Source: Thioalkalivibrio sp. (GTDB taxonomy: Bacteria > Pseudomonadota > Gammaproteobacteria > Ectothiorhodospirales > Ectothiorhodospiraceae). From it: 6,914 bases of DNA. This document shows positions 1 through 6,834 of the stretch, piece by piece. The stretch covers positions 1 through 6,914 of the forward strand of contig PUOZ01000289.1 of assembly GCA_003553165.1 (NCBI GenBank), written 5' to 3'. Numbering within the stretch: position 1 is the first letter of the stretch; every line of letters starts with the position of its first letter. The notes under the pieces are model-generated. The model did not search any database and was not told the DNA's origin. It saw only the letters and a program-made list of their open reading frames with translations. The translations under genes and the position numbers were made by a program.

Positions 1-1066
1 CCACGTCGATCTCGCCCAGTCCGCGGTAGCTGAGTTTCATGGGCGGCACGGTGTAGCCGATCGCCAACACCGTCAGCAGAGCCAGCAAGGTGAGTACAGC
101 AAAGGCGGAACCGGGGGTCAGGGCGAGCAGTGCCGCAGCGGCCGTGACGAAGGCCGCCAGGCTGACGGCAATGCCGGCCTGGACCTCCCGCGGACTTAGC
201 AGGCCTTCGACCAGTACCCGGGAGCCTCCGGTGAACATGCTGAAGAAGCGGTTGCTGCGATCGCTGCGCAAGTCCAGCAGTTCATTGCTCAGGACCGTCG
301 CCACCTCCAGCAGGAACAGGCAGAGGTAGCCTAGCCAGAAGACCGGGTTGCCGAACACGCCGCCCGGCGGCCCGGCTGCGAGTGCCCCGGCCGTGTAGGC
401 CAGCCAGGTCATCGGGTAGAACTGCAGGCGCAGGCCCTTGAGCCAGGCACCGGCCTTATCGCGCCGTCGCTCCCATGGCGTGACCCGGCCATGCTCCAGA
501 CGTCGTCCCTGGCGGCGGGCGTGTTCCAGCCAGCGCCGGCGCTGCTCCGGGCTGGAGGTCCGCACCGGGCCGAAGACCAGCGAGCGCACCGGCCGGATGC
601 CGCAGAAGCCCAGGGTCGCGCGCGCCATTGCCTCGCGACCGGGCTGGCGATAGACCAGGCGGTGAATCAGCGGTGGGGTATCCATGGTCGTGATCAACTG
701 TGCCGAACGCCCGCGCAGCAATCCCTGGTAACCGGTGCCGCCCTCGCAGGTCTGGAACGCGAAGCCTTGGGCAAGCAGCCGGTCCAGGAACCCTTTCAGC
801 AAGGCTGGCATCGTGCCCCACCAGGTCGGATAGACGAACACCAGGTGCTCGGCCCAGACGATCAGTTCCCGGGACTCCCGCAAATCCTCTTCCAGCGGCT
901 GCCGGTTCGGCGATTCCATTCGCACATGGGGGTCGAACTCCAGCGACGAGAGATGCAGCTGTCGGACCTCGGCGCCAGCCTCTCGTGCGCCTGTTGCGAA
1001 AGCCTCGGCCAGTGCTCCGCACAGGCTCTCGACGCGAGGGTGCCCGAGGATGACCAGTACGTTCAT
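1..1066 (-). CDS. NAD(P)H:quinone oxidoreductase-like / UbiA-type prenyltransferase fusion, 3' end cut off by window
   Basis: Reading from the ATG at 1066-1064, this frame stays open for 355 codons to the left edge, so the C-terminus is missing. Residues 1-190 look like a flavodoxin-fold NAD(P)H-dependent oxidoreductase (Flavodoxin_2, as in KefF, MdaB and NQO): N-terminal strand and loop VLVILGHPR (3-11), FVYPTWWGTMPALLKGFLDR (77-96), and a C-terminal FCGI (154-157). That family normally ends near 190-200 residues, but here the chain continues. A basic linker (about 182-205) leads to WLKGLRLQFYP (208-218), typical of the start of MenA/UbiA prenyltransferases, then hydrophobic helices, a first Asp-rich motif NELLDLRSD (261-269), GGSRVLVEGLLSP (280-292) and YTVPPMKLSYRGLGE (338-352). 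The second Asp-rich motif would lie outside the window. By family knowledge, the front domain reduces quinones or similar electrophiles using FMN/FAD, and the back domain transfers a prenyl chain to an aromatic acceptor in the membrane. Coupled quinone prenylation and reduction is inference. The start is supported by a GAGGGG site 5 nt upstream. Confidence 0.88.
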   Translation of the reverse strand, partial: MNVLVILGHPRVESLCGALAEAFATGAREAGAEVRQLHLSSLEFDPHVRMESPNRQPLEEDLRESRELIVWAEHLVFVYPTWWGTMPALLKGFLDRLLAQGFAFQTCEGGTGYQGLLRGRSAQLITTMDTPPLIHRLVYRQPGREAMARATLGFCGIRPVRSLVFGPVRTSSPEQRRRWLEHARRQGRRLEHGRVTPWERRRDKAGAWLKGLRLQFYPMTWLAYTAGALAAGPPGGVFGNPVFWLGYLCLFLLEVATVLSNELLDLRSDRSNRFFSMFTGGSRVLVEGLLSPREVQAGIAVSLAAFVTAAAALLALTPGSAFAVLTLLALLTVLAIGYTVPPMKLSYRGLGEIDV

Positions 1067-1071
1067 GCCAA

Positions 1072-1077
1072 CCCCTC
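1072..1077 (-). promoter_or_regulatory. Shine-Dalgarno of the oxidoreductase-prenyltransferase fusion gene
   Basis: On the minus strand GAGGGG lies 5 nt before the ATG at 1066. It fixes the start at the first residue of the flavodoxin-fold beta strand (MNVLVILGHPR), exactly where this family normally begins. Confidence 0.7.
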
Positions 1078-1099
1078 GTCGAAAGAATGGATGCTGGCG

Positions 1100-1128
1100 A
1101 CGATAAGGAACTCGGTAACGCAGCGCAA
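1100..1128 (-). promoter_or_regulatory. Candidate sigma70-like promoter for the leftward gene
   Basis: On the minus strand TTGCGC (1128-1123) and TATCGT (1105-1100) are separated by 17 nt. They match the -35 consensus at 3 of 6 and the -10 consensus at 4 of 6 positions. Transcription would start near 1093, leaving a leader of about 27 nt before the ATG at 1066. The position is sensible but the match is weak, and such matches arise by chance. Confidence 0.25.
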
Positions 1129-1173
1129 TCCGGTGGGACCGGACGGTTCATCGATGCCATCGCGTCGTGGGCA

Positions 1174-1201
1174 TTGAGTCGCCTGCACGTCGTTGCGTAA
1201 T
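1174..1201 (+). promoter_or_regulatory. Candidate sigma70-like promoter for the large CHAT gene
   Basis: TTGAGT (1174-1179) and CGTAAT (1196-1201) are separated by 16 nt, each matching 4 of 6 consensus positions. The start site would be near 1208, just upstream of both inverted-repeat arms described below, so the whole leader hairpin region would be transcribed. The assignment is weak; no alternative of better quality was seen in the spacer. Confidence 0.2.
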
Positions 1202-1212
1202 TCTCTTGATTA

Positions 1213-1257
1213 TCCCTGGTTCGTCGACAACACTCCCTTGACCGTACCCAGGGAGTG
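1213..1257 (+). promoter_or_regulatory. Alternative leader hairpins that mask the Shine-Dalgarno of the large gene
   Basis: Two upstream segments are complementary to the ribosome-binding region. TCCCTGG (1213-1219) pairs perfectly over 7 bp with CCAGGGA (1248-1254). CACTCCCT (1231-1238) pairs perfectly over 8 bp with AGGGAGTG (1250-1257), leaving an 11-nt loop. Both pairings occupy the GGGAG Shine-Dalgarno at 1251-1255, so they exclude each other and either one would hide the site from the ribosome. This would fit tight translational control of a potentially toxic product. The complementarity is seen directly; the regulatory role is inferred, and short G/C-rich repeats can occur by chance. 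Confidence 0.4.
1251..1255 (+). promoter_or_regulatory. Shine-Dalgarno of the large CHAT gene (decides the start)
   Basis: GGGAG ends 8 nt before the ATG at 1264, an ideal spacing. The frame also offers a GTG at 1255, but that codon overlaps the GGGAG itself and has no purine-rich site at a proper distance upstream. The ATG at 1264 is therefore preferred, which removes three residues from the longest possible product. Confidence 0.65.
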
Positions 1258-1263
1258 ACACAG

Positions 1264-4200
1264 ATGGCGCGTAAGACGATTCGGCTGGTGGTTTCGACTG
1301 AGCCCTTGGCGAGTCGCGGTGGGATGGGGCCACGGGTGGACGAGGGCCGGGAGCAGGAGCTGATCAATCAGGCGGCCGATGGCCTGTTCGTCGTTGAGTC
1401 GGTCTCGGCGTATGCGGTCGGAACTGCGCGTGCAGGGGCGGAGGAAATCACCGCAGAGTATCCGGCCGACCAGATCGTCCACGTGGAACTGGCCGACGGG
1501 GGCGAGCTCTGGCTCACGCTGGAACGCCTGCAGGAATTGACGGGGCAGCAGGAGGACACGCTGTTCCTCGGCGCGGAGACGGCGCTGGGGGGGCACGGCG
1601 CGCCTTCGCGCGGGATCGGTCGCTGGATCCGCAGGCTGGTTATCCCGAGGCTGCGCTGGGGCAAGGAGCTGGAAGATGCGACGGCGACTGCGGTCGTGCG
1701 CAAGGCGATCGCGAAGGTGGAGTCGCAGTTGCTGGAGCAGCGCACAGGGGTGTATCGCTGCCGATTCGACCGGGCGCGGACGGAACCCGTGTTCGAGTTG
1801 GTGGATGCGCCGATCCCCGCTTCGGGCAAGCCAGTTCTCGTGTTGCTGCACGGTACCGCCTCGAGCACCGTCGGGAGTTTCAGCGGCCTGTGGACCGATG
1901 CCCACCGGGACACCTGGCTGGAGCGGATCGAGCGGCTGTACGACGGGCGGGTCTACGCCTTGGAGCATCGCACGCTTAGCGAGAGTCCGATCCGCAATGC
2001 CTGCGAGTTGCTGAAATGGTTGCCCTCTGAACAGCCGTTGCACCTGCTGTCGCACTCGCGCGGTGGCCTGGTGGGTGAGCTCGTTTGCCGCGGCCGTGTC
2101 GAAGGGCGCGCTGCGCCGATCACCGAGGCGGAGATGGATCTCTATTTCACCGCGTATCCCGGAGACGACGCCGATACCCGTGAGGCACGCGAGGAGATTG
2201 CCGGAGAACTGAAAGAGTTGAACGCCCTGCTGGCCGGGAAGCGCCCGCGGGTTGAGCGTTTCGTGCGCGTCGGTTGCCCGTCGCGGGGCACCACCCTGGC
2301 GGCGGGGCGGCTGGATGTCTACCTCAACCTGGTGCTTTCCGGCGTCCAGCTCGCCGGCGCCAAGCTCCTGGGGCCGAAGGGCGCTGCATTCGTCGGTGCG
2401 CTGCGCAGCCTGGCCATCGCGGTCGCACGCAAGCGCTTCGATGACGGTCTGCTGCCCGGGATCAAGGCCATGGTCCCGGACGGCGGGCTGGCCCGCTTCA
2501 TCAACGACCCGGGCATTCGTGTCGATGCCGATCTGTCGGTGATCGCGGGAAATTCCAGCGTCGGCGGCGGCCTGCGCCAGACCCTGCTGGTGGCCCTGAC
2601 GAATCTGTATTACTGGCAGGCGAACGACTGGGTGGTCGAGACCGACGCGATGATCGGCGGGCATCCGCGCCGCGTCCCCGGGGTGCATTTCGTCGACGAT
2701 GGCCGGGGGCATCAGCCGGTCAATCACTTCTCCTACTTCGCGAACCGGCGGACTTTCAACGCCATCGTACAGGCGCTGGCAGGCAACCAGCTCAGCCTCC
2801 CGGAGTTCGTCTCGCTGCACGCCGAACCGGTCAAGGCCAAGAGCCGGGGCGAGCGTGGCATGCGTGTCAAGTGCATCACGGTGATGCTGCCCGGCCTGCC
2901 GGGCAGTCACCTGCGTGCGGACGGGGATCGCGTCTGGTTGCATCCGGCGAACATCGCAGTCGGGAGAATGCACCGCCTGGATGTCCGCAAGGCCAACCGG
3001 AAGGTGGTTCCCGACGGCTGGTTCCCCAGCCGCTATGCGGCGCTGGCGGAGTATCTTGAGGAGCGCGGGCACCGGGTCGAGATCTTCGACTACGACTGGC
3101 GGCTGTCCCTGCGGGAGAACGCCCGCCGGCTCGGCGGGACGCTGGGCACGCTGGCCCGTGAGGCCGACGCCGAATCGCTGAAGCTGCGGATCCTTGGGCA
3201 CTCGATGGGCGGTTGGGTGGCCCTGCTCTGGCTGGCCACGGAATCCCAGGGGCTGTGGGATCGGCTATGCCGTGACCGGGACATGCGGCTGGTGATGGCC
3301 GGCACGCCTCTGCAGGGCACGTTTGATTCGGTTCAGCTGCTGGCCGGCCAACACCCGCTCCTGCGCTTGCTGGCAGCGGTGGACTTCAAGCACAGCCGCC
3401 TGGAACTGGTCGAGCAGTTCCGGCACTACCCGGGGCTGCTCGAGACCCTGCCCGGCGCAGCCCTTTCGGGGACGGACTGGAACGCCTTTGACGATCGGCA
3501 CTGGGCCCGTCTCGCCCAGGGGCTCGGAAGGCGCTGGAAACATCCGGACGCCGAGGCCTTGCAGGATGCCTTTGGGGTGCGCAGCCGGGTCGACATCGAT
3601 GAGCCGCCGCTGCACGCAAGCCGCGTGTTGTATCTCGCAGGGCAGGATGGCGCCACGCCGGTTGGCATTCGCGTGGGGGGGAGCCGGCTCAGGTTCGATT
3701 ACACCGCTGAAGGCGATGGCCTCACCCCCTGGGCGAGCACGCCGCCGTGGCTGCTGGATGGGCGCTGCTGGTATCTGCCGCGCGTGAAGCACGGGGATCT
3801 GCTGTGCGCTCCCGCGGCGTTCCCGGCCATCCAGGAGCTGCTGGAATTCGGCAGTACCCGGTTGCTTGCGCAGCGGCCCCCGGCCGCCCGCGGTCTGGGG
3901 GCAGTGCCCGATGTGGAACCGGATACCCCGCTGCTGTTCCCTACCCAGGCGGAGCTCGAGGCCGCCGCGCTGCACGGGACAGCACCGTCGCTCGGGCCGC
4001 GCGAGGAGGTACTCCCGGCCTGCCACGTGCGCATCCGCCATGGCAACATCCACTATGCCGACGTGCCGGTCATGGTGGGCCATTACCAGGGCGAGAGTAT
4101 CACCGGTTCCGAGGCCGCGCTGGACCGTTCGCTGGACGGGCGGTTGAAGGCTCTGCACCGCGCTAACATTTATCCTGGGCCCCTGAACACCGTGGAGATC

Positions 4201-6834
4201 GTGGTGCAGCCAGGGACGCAGCGTAGCGAGGGAGCGGTGGTAGTGGGACTGGGCACGCTCGGGCAGCTCTCGGCGGCGAGCCTGCGTGACACCCTGCGGC
4301 ATGCGCTGATCCGCTTCAGCCTCGACCATGGCGCACGGCTGCGTGAGGGTGGTGAACCCGGGAGCAAGGCCGCAGGCGATCTGGCGCTGGCCTCGCTGGT
4401 GATCGGCTCGGGCGTGGGAGGGCTCGTCCGGGTCGATGCAGTCAAGGCCCTGCTCGAGGCTATCGCCGATGCCAACCGGCAGCTGCGCGAACTGGATGCG
4501 CCTTTGCTGCGGCGCATCGACATCATCGAGCTGTTCGAGGACGCGGCGATCGCGATCGCGCACGCCTGCGAGCGCGTCTGCCGTGAGCTGGGCCAGGCTC
4601 TTACCGTCGATCTGACCGTGCGGTCCATGCCCGGTGGGCTGCAGCGCCCGTTCTTTGACGAGGCCGAACCCTGGTGGCGTCGCATTCAGGTGACAGGGAC
4701 CGAGGACGGGCTGGATTTTGCGCCGCTAACCGACCGAGCCGGCATCGATGTGCGCGCGCACCCGATGCAGACGGCGCTGATCGACCGCTTTCTGGAGGTC
4801 GCGACGGCGAGTACGGCTGCCAATCCGGCGATCGGCTCGAGCCTGTTCGAGCTGCTGATTCCGGTAGCGTTCAAGTCGCAGGTGGAGGCGCAGGGCGGCA
4901 TGGTGCTGCTGGTGGACGATCGCGCGGCGCGTTACCCCTGGGAACTGCTTACGGACCGGCGGAGCCGGGATTCGCGTCCGCTTGCCACGCGCATCGGTAT
5001 GGTCCGGCAGCTCTACGACCGCTCCAGTGAACCGCCCCGGCCGACCGTGCGCAATGGCCGCGCACTGGTGGTGGGCGACACCCAGGCCGGGGAAGGCTTC
5101 CCCCCGTTGCCCGGGGCCGTGGCCGAGGCGTCGCTGGTGTCCGAGCACCTCAATCATGGAGGGTTCGATTCCGGGCAGCCGATGATCCGCCGCCGAAGCA
5201 TCGAGATTGTGATGGCGCTGACCAACGAGGATTACCAGGTCATCCACCTTGCCGGCCACGGCGTGGTCGATCACCCGATCAGGGACGCCGTCACCGGCGC
5301 GGATCGGCCCAGCACTGGAATGCTGCTCGGCGACGGCATCGTGCTGGGTCCGAAAGAGATCCGTGCGCTGCCCTGCGTACCGGAGTTGGTATTCATCAAC
5401 TGCTGCCACCTGGGGGCCAACCGCGAACCGCCGGCTGGTGGGCCGCGTTACACTCTGGCGGCGAATCTGGGTACCGCATTCATCCGGGCCGGCGCCAAGT
5501 GCGTGATCGCGGCCGGCTGGGCGGTGGACGACGCCGCCGCCGCGCGTTTCGCCGCGACCTTCTACGATGCCATGTTGTCGGGTGTGAGTTTTGGCGACGC
5601 GGTGACTGATGCCCGCAGGGCGGTGTTCGACGCCTACGGCGACAGCGACACCTGGGGCGCGTACCAGTGCTACGGCGACTATGCGTTCCGCCTGCGCCAG
5701 GGATCGGCGGCGGCTTCTCCCGTGTCTCGATCCGTGGAGCCCGGTGGGGTGGGGGGCGACACCGGCCCGCTGGTTCCACCCGGACCGACCTTTCACAGCA
5801 CGCGCGAGGTCGAGGTCGCGGCGTCGAACATCCGCAGCGAGGTCTACACGCGCAGGATGGAGCCGGACGGGCTGCAGCCGCGGGATCCCGTGGCCCGATT
5901 GAGACATCTGGAAGCCCTGCTGGAAGAACGGCCCCACCTCAAGACGGGCGCCACCAGCAGTGCCATCGGGGCCGCCTGGCACGAACTCGGCGACTTTGAG
6001 CGGTCGGCCGCATGGACCGAACAGGCGCTGGACTGTGAGGACGGCGGGACAACGGTCAAGGCCCTGGAGAACCGGGTCAACGCATTGGCCCGGCTGGCGG
6101 AGCGGCGCCTCGCGGGCGTCGATGCAGAAGCGGGAGATGACGCCGTTCTTGCCCAGCTGGAAGAAGCCAGCAGGGTCGCCGGGCAGGCGGTTGCGCTGGC
6201 CGATACCCTGATGACCCTGGGCGAGAACACAGAGCGGGCAATGATCCGGGCCAGCGCTTACAAGCACCATGGAATTGTCCACGCTGCGCGGGCGGCGGCG
6301 ACATCCGACCCGGAGGTGACGGCGTCCGCGCGCGAGCAGGCTCGTGATTCACTGCTGACGGCCTACACGATCTACCGCGACTCCGCGAACCGGGCGCTAT
6401 CCGCGACGGGCCGCCTGGCCAGTTATCCGCTGCTGAATGCGGTGGCGCTCTGGATCTATCTCGCCCGCCAGGGCGGGCGGGCCCGAAAGGTTCGGGACGC
6501 GTTGCAGAGCACGGATGCGGTCATGGACGAGCTCGAACGACTCGCGGAGCAGTTCGCGGGCGCGCCGCCGGCCGAGGGCGCCAAACGTTTCTGGGATCGC
6601 ACCGACCGCATCAATCTCGAGGTCCTGCGCTCGCTGGTGTCCCGGCGCCTGCATCGGCCTCCCTCGTCGCCGGAGTGGCGAGACTTTGCGGCGCGCTTCC
6701 GCGAGGAGTTCCAGCGGGCATCCCCGCGCGAGAGCGACTCGGTGACCAAGCAGTTGCGTCTGCTGACGCTGCTTCTGGGCACGGACTCCCCCGAGCTCGA
6801 CGCGCTCGCCCGGCTCTACCAGGAGATTGCATAG
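1264..6834 (+). CDS. Giant multidomain protein: two alpha/beta hydrolases, M17-N-like region, CHAT protease, TPR-like C-terminus
   Basis: 1856 residues ending at TAG. Residues 1-179 are an unrecognised domain without signal peptide. Hydrolase 1 (about 180-510) has LLHGT (194-198), nucleophile elbow SHSRGG with Ser265, and probable Asp455 (NDWVVETD) and His488 (VNHFSYF). Hydrolase 2 (about 533-865) is LCAT-like: PGLPGSHL (543-550), YDWR (610-613), GHSMGG with Ser647, Asp818 (EGDGLTPW) and His843 (VKHGD). Residues about 915-1120 resemble the macro-like N-terminal domain of M17 leucyl aminopeptidases (VVVGLGTL, 992-999). The CHAT domain (about 1140-1480) has YPWELL (1224-1229), LPGAVAEA (1282-1289), catalytic His1332 in LAGHG, Cys1381 in VFINCCHLG, and a terminal WGAYQCYGD. 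A Gly/Pro-rich linker precedes a helical tail with at least one TPR-like unit (about 1564-1593). CHAT domains are caspase-like proteases, and LCAT-like folds act on acyl esters. A cytoplasmic protease-gated lipase, perhaps for anti-phage defence, is inference; substrate and trigger are unknown. Every catalytic motif is intact and in one frame, so the gene appears functional. It seems monocistronic within the window. Confidence 0.93.
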   Translation: MARKTIRLVVSTEPLASRGGMGPRVDEGREQELINQAADGLFVVESVSAYAVGTARAGAEEITAEYPADQIVHVELADGGELWLTLERLQELTGQQEDTLFLGAETALGGHGAPSRGIGRWIRRLVIPRLRWGKELEDATATAVVRKAIAKVESQLLEQRTGVYRCRFDRARTEPVFELVDAPIPASGKPVLVLLHGTASSTVGSFSGLWTDAHRDTWLERIERLYDGRVYALEHRTLSESPIRNACELLKWLPSEQPLHLLSHSRGGLVGELVCRGRVEGRAAPITEAEMDLYFTAYPGDDADTREAREEIAGELKELNALLAGKRPRVERFVRVGCPSRGTTLAAGRLDVYLNLVLSGVQLAGAKLLGPKGAAFVGALRSLAIAVARKRFDDGLLPGIKAMVPDGGLARFINDPGIRVDADLSVIAGNSSVGGGLRQTLLVALTNLYYWQANDWVVETDAMIGGHPRRVPGVHFVDDGRGHQPVNHFSYFANRRTFNAIVQALAGNQLSLPEFVSLHAEPVKAKSRGERGMRVKCITVMLPGLPGSHLRADGDRVWLHPANIAVGRMHRLDVRKANRKVVPDGWFPSRYAALAEYLEERGHRVEIFDYDWRLSLRENARRLGGTLGTLAREADAESLKLRILGHSMGGWVALLWLATESQGLWDRLCRDRDMRLVMAGTPLQGTFDSVQLLAGQHPLLRLLAAVDFKHSRLELVEQFRHYPGLLETLPGAALSGTDWNAFDDRHWARLAQGLGRRWKHPDAEALQDAFGVRSRVDIDEPPLHASRVLYLAGQDGATPVGIRVGGSRLRFDYTAEGDGLTPWASTPPWLLDGRCWYLPRVKHGDLLCAPAAFPAIQELLEFGSTRLLAQRPPAARGLGAVPDVEPDTPLLFPTQAELEAAALHGTAPSLGPREEVLPACHVRIRHGNIHYADVPVMVGHYQGESITGSEAALDRSLDGRLKALHRANIYPGPLNTVEIVVQPGTQRSEGAVVVGLGTLGQLSAASLRDTLRHALIRFSLDHGARLREGGEPGSKAAGDLALASLVIGSGVGGLVRVDAVKALLEAIADANRQLRELDAPLLRRIDIIELFEDAAIAIAHACERVCRELGQALTVDLTVRSMPGGLQRPFFDEAEPWWRRIQVTGTEDGLDFAPLTDRAGIDVRAHPMQTALIDRFLEVATASTAANPAIGSSLFELLIPVAFKSQVEAQGGMVLLVDDRAARYPWELLTDRRSRDSRPLATRIGMVRQLYDRSSEPPRPTVRNGRALVVGDTQAGEGFPPLPGAVAEASLVSEHLNHGGFDSGQPMIRRRSIEIVMALTNEDYQVIHLAGHGVVDHPIRDAVTGADRPSTGMLLGDGIVLGPKEIRALPCVPELVFINCCHLGANREPPAGGPRYTLAANLGTAFIRAGAKCVIAAGWAVDDAAAARFAATFYDAMLSGVSFGDAVTDARRAVFDAYGDSDTWGAYQCYGDYAFRLRQGSAAASPVSRSVEPGGVGGDTGPLVPPGPTFHSTREVEVAASNIRSEVYTRRMEPDGLQPRDPVARLRHLEALLEERPHLKTGATSSAIGAAWHELGDFERSAAWTEQALDCEDGGTTVKALENRVNALARLAERRLAGVDAEAGDDAVLAQLEEASRVAGQAVALADTLMTLGENTERAMIRASAYKHHGIVHAARAAATSDPEVTASAREQARDSLLTAYTIYRDSANRALSATGRLASYPLLNAVALWIYLARQGGRARKVRDALQSTDAVMDELERLAEQFAGAPPAEGAKRFWDRTDRINLEVLRSLVSRRLHRPPSSPEWRDFAARFREEFQRASPRESDSVTKQLRLLTLLLGTDSPELDALARLYQEIA

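Noticed and set aside
491..1177. 228-codon plus-strand frame
   Set aside because: Runs antisense to the oxidoreductase domain and matches nothing recognisable.
1255..1257. GTG as the start of the large gene
   Set aside because: It overlaps the GGGAG ribosome-binding site; the ATG at 1264 has correct spacing.
456..1367. 303-codon minus-strand frame overlapping the fusion gene
   Set aside because: Different frame from the one carrying the flavodoxin and UbiA motifs, Arg/Pro/Gly-rich, and it would start inside the divergent large gene.
1210..3201. 663-codon antisense open frame across the large gene
   Set aside because: Its composition is the Arg/Gln/Pro/Ala-rich type expected of a shadow frame in GC-rich DNA, with no recognisable motif, and it lies opposite a frame with clear hydrolase motifs.
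4546..4559. GCGATCGCGATCGC palindrome
   Set aside because: It encodes Ala-Ile-Ala-Ile within a helix of the large protein and is a single occurrence, so it is best explained by codon use rather than a regulatory site.
3265..4563. 432-codon antisense open frame
   Set aside because: Shadow of the large gene: low-complexity residue make-up, no domain signature, no good ribosome site.
4726..6282. 518-codon antisense open frame
   Set aside because: Opposite the CHAT domain with its conserved His/Cys motifs; the antisense product shows no family pattern.
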